Assembly: GCA_934646815.1 (NCBI GenBank)
Contig: CAKUEW010000001.1
Span: 124,001-188,000, forward strand
DNA: 64,000 bases
From: an uncultured Collinsella sp.
GTDB taxonomy: Bacteria > Actinomycetota > Coriobacteriia > Coriobacteriales > Coriobacteriaceae
Reading direction: 5' to 3'
Part shown: positions 31,865 to 40,820 of the stretch, one piece after another
Layout: each line of letters begins with the position of its first letter
How positions within the stretch are numbered: position 1 is the stretch's first letter
The notes under the pieces: model-generated
Told to the model about the DNA's origin: nothing
What the model saw: the letters and a program-made list of their open reading frames with translations, nothing else
Database searches by the model: none
Program-made: the position numbers and the translations under genes

Positions 31865-33106
31865 ATGACGAAAGGTCTGCACGTGCCTTCCGAGATCGGC
31901 AAGCTCAGGAAGGTCTGCCTGCACCGTCCCGGCGACGAGCTGCTCAACCTGCCGCCCGACGAGCTCGAGCGACTCCTGTTCGACGACGTCCCGTTCCTGG
32001 AGGTCGCACAGCAGGAGCACGACACCTTCGCCCAGATCCTGAGGGACCAGGGCGTGGAGGTCCTCTATCTGGAGAACCTCGTCGCAGAGGTGTTCGACCA
32101 GGTCCCCGGCGCCCGCGCCGAGTTCACCGACCAGTACATCTCCGAGGCCGGCATCCGCGGCCAGCACATGCCGCAGATCGTCCGCGAGAAGCTGGACTCC
32201 ATCGAGGACAACCTCGAGTTCGTCAAGAAGACCATGGCCGGCATGACCAAGTCCGAGATCGAGATGCCCCTCACGGCCTCCACGACCCTCGACTCCCTGG
32301 TCAACTCCGAGTCCGAGTCCGACCTGATCATCGACCCGATGCCCAACCTCTACTTCACCCGCGACCCGTTCGCGGTCGTCGGCGAGGGCGTCAACCTCAA
32401 CCGCATGTACTCGGTCACCCGCAACCGCGAGACCCTGTACGGCAAGTACGTCTTCAAGTACCACCCCGACTACAAGGACGTCTCGCTGTACTTCCGCCGC
32501 GACTGCCAGTTCCACACCGAGGGCGGCGACGTGCTGAACATCAACGAGAAGACCCTCGCCGTCGGCATCTCCCAGCGCACCCAGGCCGCGGCGATCGACG
32601 TCATGGCCCAGAACATCTTCTGGAACTCCGACTCCAAGGTCGAGCGCATCCTGGCCTTCGACATCCCCGTCTCCCGCGCCTTCATGCACCTCGACACGGT
32701 CTTCACCCAGATCGACGTCGATAAGTTCACGATCCACCCCGCCATCATGGGCACCCTGCGCGTCTACGAGCTGACCGCCGGCAAGAACCCGGGCGACGTG
32801 AACATCCGCCTGATCGAGGACACCCTCGAGCACGTCCTGGAGGACGCCACCGGCGTCGACCAGGTCAAGCTGATCCCCTGCGGCGGCGGCGACCCGATCG
32901 CGGCCTCCCGCGAGCAGTGGAACGACGGCTCCAACACCCTGTGCGTCGAGCCCGGCAAGATCTGCGTCTACGCCCGCAACACCGTCACCAACGACGTGCT
33001 GTACAAGGAGGGCCTGGACCTTCTCGTCGTGCCCTCCGCCGAGCTCTCCCGCGGCCGTGGCGGCCCGCGCTGCATGAGCATGCCCTTCTGGCGCGAGGAC
33101 CTCTAA
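31865..33106 (+). CDS. arcA: Arginine deiminase (copy 1)
   Basis: A 413-residue arginine deiminase, converting arginine to citrulline and ammonia, the first step of the ADI pathway that yields ATP and raises pH. Motifs are FTRDPF, HTEGGDV and the C-terminal CMSMPF with catalytic Cys403. The gene is read from a strong AAAGGTAGGAGG site. It is identical to the copy at 36443, both in protein and, as far as I can read, base for base from 31841 to 33107. Codon use is extremely biased to C-ending codons, a mark of very high expression. An arginine/ornithine exchanger and an aminotransferase follow. Confidence 0.97.
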   Translation: MTKGLHVPSEIGKLRKVCLHRPGDELLNLPPDELERLLFDDVPFLEVAQQEHDTFAQILRDQGVEVLYLENLVAEVFDQVPGARAEFTDQYISEAGIRGQHMPQIVREKLDSIEDNLEFVKKTMAGMTKSEIEMPLTASTTLDSLVNSESESDLIIDPMPNLYFTRDPFAVVGEGVNLNRMYSVTRNRETLYGKYVFKYHPDYKDVSLYFRRDCQFHTEGGDVLNINEKTLAVGISQRTQAAAIDVMAQNIFWNSDSKVERILAFDIPVSRAFMHLDTVFTQIDVDKFTIHPAIMGTLRVYELTAGKNPGDVNIRLIEDTLEHVLEDATGVDQVKLIPCGGGDPIAASREQWNDGSNTLCVEPGKICVYARNTVTNDVLYKEGLDLLVVPSAELSRGRGGPRCMSMPFWREDL

Positions 33107-33165
33107 GGTTTCGTAGGCCCGTACAGGTCTTAATACAAACATCTAGCTGCCATTAGATGTCTCCC

Positions 33166-33198
33166 ATTGGGGCGGTGCGGGCTTCGCACCGCCCCAAT
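33166..33198 (+). terminator. Terminator/attenuator between arcA copy 1 and arcD
   Basis: Perfect 14-bp arms ATTGGGGCGGTGCG and CGCACCGCCCCAAT around a 5-base loop, then CTTGTTT. A smaller hairpin (ATCTA/TAGAT) precedes it at 33140-33159. It would make arcA transcripts far more abundant than arcD transcripts. Confidence 0.85.
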
Positions 33199-33241
33199 CT
33201 TGTTTAATGATGTTAACTTAACAACAGATAAGGTGACCGTT

Positions 33242-34720
33242 ATGTCTAAAGACAGTCACGTCGATAATCCCAACGGTGTCGGCTTTTTTGGCCTTGTCGG
33301 CATGGTCGTTTCCTCCTGCATCGGCACGGGCGTGTTCGCCCTTACCGGTCAGCTCGCCAACGTCGCGTCTCCCGGCGCCGCGCTGATCGCTTGGGTCGTG
33401 TGCGGCCTGGGCTTTTTGATGCTCGCGCTTTCGCTTGCCAACGTGGGCTCCAAGCGCCCCGATCTTGATGGCGCCTGCGCCTACGCCGAGGAGGGCTTCG
33501 GTCCGTTCCACGGCTTTATCTCCGGTTGGGGCTATTGGCTCTCGGCCTGGCTCGGCAATGTCGGTTTTGGAACCATGATCGCTCAGGTGCTCGGCTCCGA
33601 CTATTGCTTGGGCACGATCATGCCGGGCGTGTTCTCCGATCCCGTGACCGGTAACCCCGCCGTCGTTGGCGTCGTCGTAGTCTCGCTGGTCCTGTGGGGC
33701 ATTACCTTCTTAGTCATTCGCGGCGTCGAGAGCGCGGCTGCCTTCAACGCCATCGTCATGGTCATCAAGATTGCCTCCATCTTGCTGTTCATCGCATTCT
33801 CCTGCTTTGCCTTTAACGCCGGTGTGTTTAGTGCCGACTTCTGGGGCACTGCCGCTCGCAACGCCACGATCATTGCCGCGAACGGCGTGGAGCTCGGAAG
33901 CGTTGCCAACCAGGTCACGCAGTGCATCCTGATCATGATGTGGGTCTTTATTGGCGTCGAGGGCGCTTCGGTCATGTCCGGTCGCGCCAAGCGCAAGAGC
34001 GAGGTCGGCTCTGCCACCATCATCGGCCTGGTCGTGCTGCTCACCCTCTACATTGGTGCTTCTGTCATCCCGTATGGCGTTGTGGACTACGCCGACCTGG
34101 TTGCGGCCCCCAAGCCCGCTACCATCACCGTGTTTGAGCAGCTTGCTCCCGGCTGGGGTGGCGCCTTCATCTCCTGGGCCATCATCATTTCGGTGTGTGG
34201 CTCCTGGCTGTCCTTTACCATGCTGCCCGCCGAGGTCTCCTCGATGATGGCCGATCATGGCCTGCTGCCCAAGTCCTGGGGCGAGGTTAACGCCAAGGGC
34301 GCGCCGCAGATGGCGCTCATCATCGTCGGTGCCCTGACCGAGGCCTTCATCATCATTGCCACGTTTGCCGCCGACGCCTACACCTTCGCTATCTCCATGT
34401 GCACCGTGACCATCGTCGTTACCTGGGCCTACGCCGCCGCCTATCAGGTCAAGCTCTCCCGTGAGCGCGGCGAGATGGGTCAGGCTCTCGTTGGTGTCCT
34501 CGCCCTGGTGTTCCAGGTCGTGGGCGTGCTCTTTACCGGCTGGGGCTTCTTGCTGCTGGCCTGCCTGGGCTACATCCCCGGCTTCCTGTTCTATCGCAAG
34601 GCCCTTTCCGAGTCGGGTAGGTCCATGGGCAAGGGTCAGGTTATCTGCGCCGTGGTCATCGCCATTTTGGGCATCGTCTCGATTCCTATGACCTTTGCCG
34701 GCGTCATCCCCGTGTTCTAG
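33242..34720 (+). CDS. arcD: Arginine/ornithine antiporter (APC superfamily, ArcD type)
   Basis: A 492-residue amino acid permease with about twelve or more membrane helices. The first helix holds GLVGMVVSSCIGTGVFAL, the APC substrate-binding glycine motif. It lies between arcA and an aminotransferase, so the likely role is exchange of external arginine for ornithine made by the ADI pathway. The start at 33242 follows AAGGTGA. A second, unrelated carrier (38931-40409) serves the other arcA module. Assignment as arginine/ornithine exchanger rests on family and context. Confidence 0.85.
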   Translation: MSKDSHVDNPNGVGFFGLVGMVVSSCIGTGVFALTGQLANVASPGAALIAWVVCGLGFLMLALSLANVGSKRPDLDGACAYAEEGFGPFHGFISGWGYWLSAWLGNVGFGTMIAQVLGSDYCLGTIMPGVFSDPVTGNPAVVGVVVVSLVLWGITFLVIRGVESAAAFNAIVMVIKIASILLFIAFSCFAFNAGVFSADFWGTAARNATIIAANGVELGSVANQVTQCILIMMWVFIGVEGASVMSGRAKRKSEVGSATIIGLVVLLTLYIGASVIPYGVVDYADLVAAPKPATITVFEQLAPGWGGAFISWAIIISVCGSWLSFTMLPAEVSSMMADHGLLPKSWGEVNAKGAPQMALIIVGALTEAFIIIATFAADAYTFAISMCTVTIVVTWAYAAAYQVKLSRERGEMGQALVGVLALVFQVVGVLFTGWGFLLLACLGYIPGFLFYRKALSESGRSMGKGQVICAVVIAILGIVSIPMTFAGVIPVF

Positions 34721-34736
34721 CGATTGGAGCCAAGTC

Positions 34737-35861
34737 ATGGATATCAAGACAATCGGCGTTGAGGAGTGGCTCAACGTTTGGGAGAAGAGTGCTACGTGGG
34801 ATATCGCCCAGTCGACGATCTCGTCACTTACCATGGGCGAGCTGCGTGCTCTTGACGAGCAGGACGGCGCTACGTTCTACGAGCGTCTGGACCGCGAGAA
34901 GATGAACTACGGCTGGATCGAGGGTTCGCCCGACTTTAAGGCCGAGGTTGCCAAGCTCTACCGCCGCGAGGTCAATCCCGACCATATCCTGCAGACCAAC
35001 GGCTGCACAGGTGCCAACCTCAATGCCATCATGGCTGTTGTGGAGCCTGGCGACCATGTCATCGCTGAGTGGCCTACCTACGCGCCGCTCTACGAGATTC
35101 CGCGCACGCTGGGTGCCGAGGTCGAGTACTGGGAGCTTCGCGAGGAGCTCGGTTGGAAGCCCGACATTAAGGAACTCGAGCGCCTGGTACGCCCCAACAC
35201 CAAGCTTATCTGCATCAACAACGCATCGAATCCCATCGGCACGGTGCTCGATGCCGATACGCTGGGCCAGATTGCCGAGATCGCTCGTTCGGTGGGTGCC
35301 TACGTGCTGTGCGACGAGGTGTACCTGCCGCTCGAGAACACCGAGTCGTTTATGTCGATGGCCGACGTGTACGAGAAGGCCATCGTCACCAACTCGGTGT
35401 CCAAGACTTATTCGACGCCCGCTGCGCGTGTGGGCTGGGTCGTTGCTGACGAGGAAGTGTCCAACCGCATTCGCACCTATCGCGACTACACCATGATCTG
35501 TGGCGGCGTGTTTAACGACGCGCTGGCGACCTATGTGCTCGAGCACAAGGACAAGATCCTCGAGCGCAATCGCAAGATCGTGTTTGGCAACCGCGATATC
35601 GCGCAGGCATGGATCGATACGCAGCACCGTGTTTCCTGGACGGCCCCACAGGGCGTGTCCACCTCGTTTATCCAGCTGGATATTCCCGAGGACGACGAGG
35701 AGTTTTGCAAGCGCCTGCTGGCCGAGAGGGGAGTGCTGCTGGTTCCCGGTAGCCGTTTTGAGCTTCCCTGCGGCGCCCGTCTGGGCTACTGCGCGAGCGA
35801 GGACGTGCTCCGCGAAGGCTTAAGGCTTCTGGGCGAGGCCCTGGCGGAGTTCGATCGCTAG
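34737..35861 (+). CDS. Class I/II aminotransferase in the arc module (ArcT-like)
   Basis: A 374-residue PLP-dependent fold-type I aminotransferase. The PLP lysine is K223 in NSVSKTYSTPAARVGW. Other motifs are NASNPIGTV (Asn for the pyridine side) and CDEVYLPLE, whose Asp binds the pyridine nitrogen. The ATG at 34737 is 16 bp after the arcD stop, with TTGGAGCC upstream, so it belongs to that operon. Some ADI operons of lactobacilli carry an aminotransferase called ArcT; by position this is the counterpart. Its substrate may be ornithine, citrulline-derived or alanine-type, but this is not known. A strong terminator follows. Confidence 0.85.
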   Translation: MDIKTIGVEEWLNVWEKSATWDIAQSTISSLTMGELRALDEQDGATFYERLDREKMNYGWIEGSPDFKAEVAKLYRREVNPDHILQTNGCTGANLNAIMAVVEPGDHVIAEWPTYAPLYEIPRTLGAEVEYWELREELGWKPDIKELERLVRPNTKLICINNASNPIGTVLDADTLGQIAEIARSVGAYVLCDEVYLPLENTESFMSMADVYEKAIVTNSVSKTYSTPAARVGWVVADEEVSNRIRTYRDYTMICGGVFNDALATYVLEHKDKILERNRKIVFGNRDIAQAWIDTQHRVSWTAPQGVSTSFIQLDIPEDDEEFCKRLLAERGVLLVPGSRFELPCGARLGYCASEDVLREGLRLLGEALAEFDR

Positions 35862-35917
35862 GACCTGGGTGCTCGGGCGAGCTTGCCTGACCGTACATAC
35901 GGCCTTGGGTTAACCAA

Positions 35918-35954
35918 AAACCGACCCGCTCTCTTTATGGGGGCGGGTCGGTTT
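35918..35954 (+). terminator. Terminator of the first arc module
   Basis: Perfect 12-bp arms AAACCGACCCGC and GCGGGTCGGTTT with a 13-base loop, 57 bp past the aminotransferase stop; the T tract is short. Confidence 0.8.
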
Positions 35955-36442
35955 GCTATGGGCGACGAAGTCAAGTGTTTACATAAGAGACTGTGGCGCG
36001 GGCGCGTTTGCAGCCGGGCTTATACTTAGCCTTCTGTGAACGGTATGCATTGTCTGGTAAACGGTAAATGAGACGAATGAAATGAATAGGATGAACTTTT
36101 TTATGAATAGAATTCAAAATGGTTGAAGAGTACTTCTAATCATCGTTTCTATTCATAGCACTATGTGTTTTATGCAATTAGTGCAAGGTTTATTAAATAC
36201 GACTTTCATTCTTTTCTTTGAGTGAAAATACGTTTAAGCACGTAAATACACTTTATTTAGACGAAGTGTTCCATGCGTGAAGTATATGTGTATGCCGTTC
36301 ACCCCCTATAAAAAACCGTTCGGGGGCAAGGTGGAACTATGGGCTGATTTTGGATATAAATATGTCGTCAGCAATAACGCCTCACACGGAGGGGCGCTAA
36401 CGAATCGGCCCCGACAAGGGCCCGAAAGAAAGGTAGGAGGCC
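35955..36442 (+). promoter_or_regulatory. Regulatory region and leader of the second arcA
   Basis: Part of a 581-bp gene-free gap. Bases 36060-36270 are very AT-rich. At 36080-36117 are clustered TGAAT half-sites, including TATGAATAGAATTCAAA (36102-36118), one base short of an ideal arginine-repressor box. From 36290 the sequence aligns with the leader of the first arcA: CCGTTC, CCGTTCGGGGGC, TTTTGGATATAAA (promoter-like), TCAGC, a hairpin CGCCTC/GAGGGGCG and AAAGGTAGGAGG. The AT-rich upstream parts of the two copies are not alike, so the copies may respond to different signals. Confidence 0.55.
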
Positions 36443-37684
36443 ATGACGAAAGGTCTGCACGTGCCTTCCGAGATCGGCAAGCTCAGGAAGGTCTGCCTGC
36501 ACCGTCCCGGCGACGAGCTGCTCAACCTGCCGCCCGACGAGCTCGAGCGACTCCTGTTCGACGACGTCCCGTTCCTGGAGGTCGCACAGCAGGAGCACGA
36601 CACCTTCGCCCAGATCCTGAGGGACCAGGGCGTGGAGGTCCTCTATCTGGAGAACCTCGTCGCAGAGGTGTTCGACCAGGTCCCCGGCGCCCGCGCCGAG
36701 TTCACCGACCAGTACATCTCCGAGGCCGGCATCCGCGGCCAGCACATGCCGCAGATCGTCCGCGAGAAGCTGGACTCCATCGAGGACAACCTCGAGTTCG
36801 TCAAGAAGACCATGGCCGGCATGACCAAGTCCGAGATCGAGATGCCCCTCACGGCCTCCACGACCCTCGACTCCCTGGTCAACTCCGAGTCCGAGTCCGA
36901 CCTGATCATCGACCCGATGCCCAACCTCTACTTCACCCGCGACCCGTTCGCGGTCGTCGGCGAGGGCGTCAACCTCAACCGCATGTACTCGGTCACCCGC
37001 AACCGCGAGACCCTGTACGGCAAGTACGTCTTCAAGTACCACCCCGACTACAAGGACGTCTCGCTGTACTTCCGCCGCGACTGCCAGTTCCACACCGAGG
37101 GCGGCGACGTGCTGAACATCAACGAGAAGACCCTCGCCGTCGGCATCTCCCAGCGCACCCAGGCCGCGGCGATCGACGTCATGGCCCAGAACATCTTCTG
37201 GAACTCCGACTCCAAGGTCGAGCGCATCCTGGCCTTCGACATCCCCGTCTCCCGCGCCTTCATGCACCTCGACACGGTCTTCACCCAGATCGACGTCGAT
37301 AAGTTCACGATCCACCCCGCCATCATGGGCACCCTGCGCGTCTACGAGCTGACCGCCGGCAAGAACCCGGGCGACGTGAACATCCGCCTGATCGAGGACA
37401 CCCTCGAGCACGTCCTGGAGGACGCCACCGGCGTCGACCAGGTCAAGCTGATCCCCTGCGGCGGCGGCGACCCGATCGCGGCCTCCCGCGAGCAGTGGAA
37501 CGACGGCTCCAACACCCTGTGCGTCGAGCCCGGCAAGATCTGCGTCTACGCCCGCAACACCGTCACCAACGACGTGCTGTACAAGGAGGGCCTGGACCTT
37601 CTCGTCGTGCCCTCCGCCGAGCTCTCCCGCGGCCGTGGCGGCCCGCGCTGCATGAGCATGCCCTTCTGGCGCGAGGACCTCTAA
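36443..37684 (+). CDS. arcA: Arginine deiminase (copy 2, identical to copy 1)
   Basis: A 413-residue arginine deiminase with the same sequence as the copy at 31865, including Cys403 in CMSMPF. Nucleotide identity starts at 36419 in the leader and stops one base past the stop codon, so homogenisation covers the ribosome site and the whole gene but not the flanks. This copy is followed by arcB, the next enzyme of the pathway, and a YfcC-type carrier. A long open frame on the opposite strand is caused by the extreme C-ending codon use and is not a gene. Confidence 0.97.
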   Translation: MTKGLHVPSEIGKLRKVCLHRPGDELLNLPPDELERLLFDDVPFLEVAQQEHDTFAQILRDQGVEVLYLENLVAEVFDQVPGARAEFTDQYISEAGIRGQHMPQIVREKLDSIEDNLEFVKKTMAGMTKSEIEMPLTASTTLDSLVNSESESDLIIDPMPNLYFTRDPFAVVGEGVNLNRMYSVTRNRETLYGKYVFKYHPDYKDVSLYFRRDCQFHTEGGDVLNINEKTLAVGISQRTQAAAIDVMAQNIFWNSDSKVERILAFDIPVSRAFMHLDTVFTQIDVDKFTIHPAIMGTLRVYELTAGKNPGDVNIRLIEDTLEHVLEDATGVDQVKLIPCGGGDPIAASREQWNDGSNTLCVEPGKICVYARNTVTNDVLYKEGLDLLVVPSAELSRGRGGPRCMSMPFWREDL

Positions 37685-37786
37685 GTCTTTCCGTTTCCGG
37701 TGCGGTCCCCCTACAACCGCACCGGTTTCGCCCGTCAAACGGGCACCACTACCTAAGTATTTCATTTCTTCGAAAGGATTCGAACC

Positions 37787-38782
37787 ATGGGTGTTAACCT
37801 CTCCGGCCGCAGCTTCCTCAAGCTCCTCGACCTCACCACCGAGGAGATCGAGTACCTGCTCAAGCTCTCCAAGAACTTCAAGGACATGAAGCGCGCTGGC
37901 GTTCCGCACCGTTACCTCGAGGGCAAGAACATCGTCCTGCTCTTCCAGAAGACCTCCACTCGTACCCGCTGCGCCTTCGAGGTCGGCGGCATGGATCTGG
38001 GCATGGGCGTCACCTACCTCGATCCCGGTTCGTCGCAGATGGGCAAGAAGGAGTCCATCGAGGACACCGCTCGCGTTCTCGGCCGCATGTATGATGGCAT
38101 TGAGTTCCGTGGCTTTGCCCAGGACGATGTCGAGGAGCTCGCTGCTAAGTCCGGCGTGCCCGTGTGGAACGGCCTGACCACCGAGTGGCACCCCACTCAG
38201 ATGCTCGCCGACATCCTGACCGTTCAGGAGAACTTCAACTACGACATCAAGGGCAAGACCCTCGTCTTCATGGGCGACTGCAAGAACAACGTTGCTCGTT
38301 CCCTCATGGTTGTCTGCTCCAAGCTCGGCATGAACTTCGTGGCCTGCGGCCCCGAGGAGTGCATGCCCGCTGACGACGTCATCGAGGCCTGCAAGCCCAT
38401 CGCTGAGGCAAACGGCTGCACCATCAAGCTGACCACCGACGTCAAGGACGGCGTCACCGGCGCTGACGTTCTGTACACCGACGTGTGGGTCTCCATGGGT
38501 GAGCCCGACGAGGTCTGGGCCGAGCGCATCGCTCAGCTCACCCCGTATCGCGTCACCTCCGAGGTCATGGCTATGGCCAACCCTGGTGCCATCTTCCTGC
38601 ACTGCCTGCCCAGCTTCCACGACACCAACACCACCATTGGCGCCGAGAAGTGTGAGCAGTTCGGCATCACCGAGCAGGAGGTCACCGACGAGGTCTTCGA
38701 GAGCCCCGCTTCCAAGGTCTTTGACGAGGCCGAGAACCGCATGCACACCATCAAGGCTGTCATGTACGCCACGCTCAAGTAA
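37787..38782 (+). CDS. arcB: Ornithine carbamoyltransferase (catabolic)
   Basis: A 331-residue transcarbamylase which in the ADI pathway splits citrulline into ornithine and carbamoyl phosphate. The carbamoyl-phosphate site STRTR is near residue 56 and the ornithine-side HCLPSFHD near residue 269. The start MGVNLSGRSFLKLLD is typical of catabolic enzymes. GAAAGGA lies eight bases upstream. It follows the second arcA by 102 bp. Carbamate kinase (arcC), needed to make ATP from the product, is not in the window. Confidence 0.95.
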   Translation: MGVNLSGRSFLKLLDLTTEEIEYLLKLSKNFKDMKRAGVPHRYLEGKNIVLLFQKTSTRTRCAFEVGGMDLGMGVTYLDPGSSQMGKKESIEDTARVLGRMYDGIEFRGFAQDDVEELAAKSGVPVWNGLTTEWHPTQMLADILTVQENFNYDIKGKTLVFMGDCKNNVARSLMVVCSKLGMNFVACGPEECMPADDVIEACKPIAEANGCTIKLTTDVKDGVTGADVLYTDVWVSMGEPDEVWAERIAQLTPYRVTSEVMAMANPGAIFLHCLPSFHDTNTTIGAEKCEQFGITEQEVTDEVFESPASKVFDEAENRMHTIKAVMYATLK

Positions 38783-38798
38783 GAGCATCTAGCATCTC

Positions 38799-38834
38799 GC
38801 TCGGGGTGTATTGCTGCACACCCCGAGCGGTTTT
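38799..38834 (+). terminator. Terminator/attenuator after arcB
   Basis: Perfect 11-bp arms GCTCGGGGTGT and ACACCCCGAGC with an 8-base loop, then GGTTTTG. Confidence 0.88.
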
Positions 38835-38930
38835 GTCTGGTAAATATCTCGCGCCGGGCGGTGGGCACGGCACGGAAGATCCGCTTCGCGCGAGAACAAC
38901 TAAATGATTTATGAAGGGGGGATGAGAACC

Positions 38931-40409
38931 ATGACTGAGACCGCTAAGAAAAAGCGCGGTATGCCTTCATCGTTCACCATTCTTCTTGCTCTGCTGGCAA
39001 TTGTCGCAGTGATTACCGTTATCGTCTCCGGCGCGTCCGGCGGCGAGGTTACTGCAGCTCGCCTGAGCGATTTCTGCACCGCACCGATCCTGGGCTTCGC
39101 TGACGCCCTGCCCGTCTGCCTCTTCGTTATGATCCTGGGCGGCTTCCTCGGTATGATGACCGAGACCGGCGCTCTGGACAACGGCATCGCCGTTCTGGTG
39201 CAGAAGCTTAAGGGCAACGAGATCATGCTCGTTCCTGTCCTTATGCTCATCTTCTCCCTCGGTGGTACCACCTATGGTATGTGCGAGGAGACCGTTCCCT
39301 TCTATGCCCTGCTCGCCGCCACCATGATGGCCGCTGGCTTCGATCCCATGGTCGGCGCCGCTACCGTCCTGCTCGGCGCTGGCTGCGGCTGCCTGGGCTC
39401 CACGGTTAACCCGTTCGCCGTCGGCGCTGCCGTCGACGCTCTGACTGGCGTTGGCATCCAGGTGAACCAGTCCATCATCATCGGCCTCGGTGCCGTCCTG
39501 TGGATTGTCACCACTGCCATGTCCATCGTCTTCGTGATGGGCTATGCCAAGAAGGTTAAGGCCGACAAGGGTTCCACCATCCTGTCGATGCAGGAGCTCG
39601 AGGACGCCGAGGCCGCTCACGGCAAGGCTGCTTCCGAGGTTAACAAGGAGGTCAAGCTCACTGGTCGTCAGAAGGGTGTTCTGATCGCCTTCGCCTTCAC
39701 CTTCGTTGTCATGATCGTCGGCTTCATTCCGCTGGCCGACCTCAACGAGGGCGTCGCCAACTTCTTCGACGCCGGCGCTGTCTACGACGCCGACGGTAAC
39801 ACCGTCGTTCAGGGCTGGTCTGCTCTGATCACCGGCCTGCCCATTGGTCAGTGGTACTTCGACGAGGCTTCCACCTGGTTCTTCCTCATGGCTATCCTGA
39901 TCGGTATCATCGGCGGCCTGTCCGAGAAGCAGATCGTCAACACCTTCATCACCGGCGCTGCCGACATGATGTCCGTTGTTCTGGTCATCGCCCTCGCCCG
40001 TGGTATCTCCGTCCTCATGGCTAACACCGGTCTCGACGTCTACGTCCTCGACGCTGCCGCCAACGCTCTGGCTGGCCTGTCCGGCGTGATCTTCGCCCCC
40101 ATGAGCTTCCTGGTCTACTTCGGCCTGTCCTTCCTGATCCCCTCGACCTCCGGCATGGCCACCGTCTCCATGCCCATCATGGGACCGCTGGCTGTTAAGC
40201 TCGGCTTCTCGCCCGAGGTCATGGTCATGATCTTCTCCGCCGCTATCGGTGTCGTGAACCTGTTCACCCCGACCTCCGGCGCCATCATGGGCGGCCTCGC
40301 CCTGGCCAAGATCGAGTGGACGACCTGGCTCAAGTTTGCCCTTAAGCTCATCGTCGCTCTCTCCGTCGTTTGCGCCGTCATCCTGACCATCGCCTGCGTG
40401 ATGATCTAA
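38931..40409 (+). CDS. YfcC-family carrier, probable amino acid exchanger of the arc module
   Basis: A 492-residue membrane protein of the YfcC/AbgT-related ion transporter group (C4-dicarboxylate-carrier-like fold), with about twelve helices. Conserved segments include GGTTYGMCEETVPFY (about residue 112) and FLIPSTSGMATVSMPIM (about 402), which carry the polar substrate and cation residues of the family. The start at 38931 has GGGGGGA upstream; two upstream in-frame ATGs lie too close to or before that site. Its place after arcA-arcB suggests exchange of arginine with ornithine or citrulline; some lactic acid bacteria use such carriers (often named ArcD2 or ArcE) in this way. Substrate inferred. 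Confidence 0.85.
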   Translation: MTETAKKKRGMPSSFTILLALLAIVAVITVIVSGASGGEVTAARLSDFCTAPILGFADALPVCLFVMILGGFLGMMTETGALDNGIAVLVQKLKGNEIMLVPVLMLIFSLGGTTYGMCEETVPFYALLAATMMAAGFDPMVGAATVLLGAGCGCLGSTVNPFAVGAAVDALTGVGIQVNQSIIIGLGAVLWIVTTAMSIVFVMGYAKKVKADKGSTILSMQELEDAEAAHGKAASEVNKEVKLTGRQKGVLIAFAFTFVVMIVGFIPLADLNEGVANFFDAGAVYDADGNTVVQGWSALITGLPIGQWYFDEASTWFFLMAILIGIIGGLSEKQIVNTFITGAADMMSVVLVIALARGISVLMANTGLDVYVLDAAANALAGLSGVIFAPMSFLVYFGLSFLIPSTSGMATVSMPIMGPLAVKLGFSPEVMVMIFSAAIGVVNLFTPTSGAIMGGLALAKIEWTTWLKFALKLIVALSVVCAVILTIACVMI

Positions 40410-40511
40410 GTACCCCACGGGTACCCCACGGAAACCTTGACGATCCTCTACAGGATCACCTGGTCATCGTCTGTCCGGTGGGGTTAACCCACCGGTAGAC
40501 TCCTACCTTTA

Positions 40512-40551
40512 GCCCCCTCCCGTTCCGTGCGCGGGAGGGGGCGCACTTTTG
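40512..40551 (+). terminator. Terminator of the second arc module
   Basis: Perfect 11-bp arms GCCCCCTCCCG and CGGGAGGGGGC then GCACTTTTG. Upstream are two further hairpins: GACGAT/ATCGTC with inner GATCC/GGATC (about 40439-40471) and CCGGTGGG/CCCACCGG (about 40478-40498). This begins a 571-bp gene-free stretch rich in hairpins. Confidence 0.85.
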
Positions 40552-40578
40552 TTCCGGCGTTTTACCAAACGCCGGAAC
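40551..40578. repeat. 12-bp perfect hairpin
   Basis: Arms GTTCCGGCGTTT and AAACGCCGGAAC around TACC, directly after the terminator. Confidence 0.75.
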
Positions 40579-40620
40579 TGCTCGACGCTGCGCGCCGCCC
40601 AGGACGACAATTTGTCATTC

Positions 40621-40662
40621 AAAAGGCAAGGCATGACCAGAAGGTCTATGCCTTGCCTTTTT
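40621..40662. terminator. Second terminator downstream of the arc island
   Basis: Perfect 14-bp arms AAAAGGCAAGGCAT and ATGCCTTGCCTTTT with an inner GACC/GGTC pairing and TTTTT at the end; T-rich on both strands. Beyond it (40670-40800) is a pair of direct repeats, CTGCGTCGTTGCCAT and CTGCGGCGTTGCCAT, with no recognisable gene. Confidence 0.8.
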
Positions 40663-40820
40663 CATGCCAACTTGTTCGTCCTGAACGTCGCTCGCTGACG
40701 TTGGCTCTATCTGCGTCGTTGCCATGCCCGTGAAATGGGAGCCATCTTGTTCTGGCGGGCTTTCGCTGACTTATGCTCAACCTGCGGCGTTGCCATTGTT
40801 GGTGCAAGGGGAGTGCGTTG

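Noticed and set aside
36277-37302. Plus-strand frame of 341 codons overlapping arcA copy 2
   Set aside because: Arg/Pro/His-rich shift product of arcA in a wrong frame; it has no ribosome site or protein-like features.
36368-38788. Very long open frame (806 codons) on the minus strand, and a similar one at 31721-33142
   Set aside because: Opposite real arcA and arcB genes; created by C-ending codon bias. The translation is low-complexity Gly/Val/Asp/Leu with no domain.
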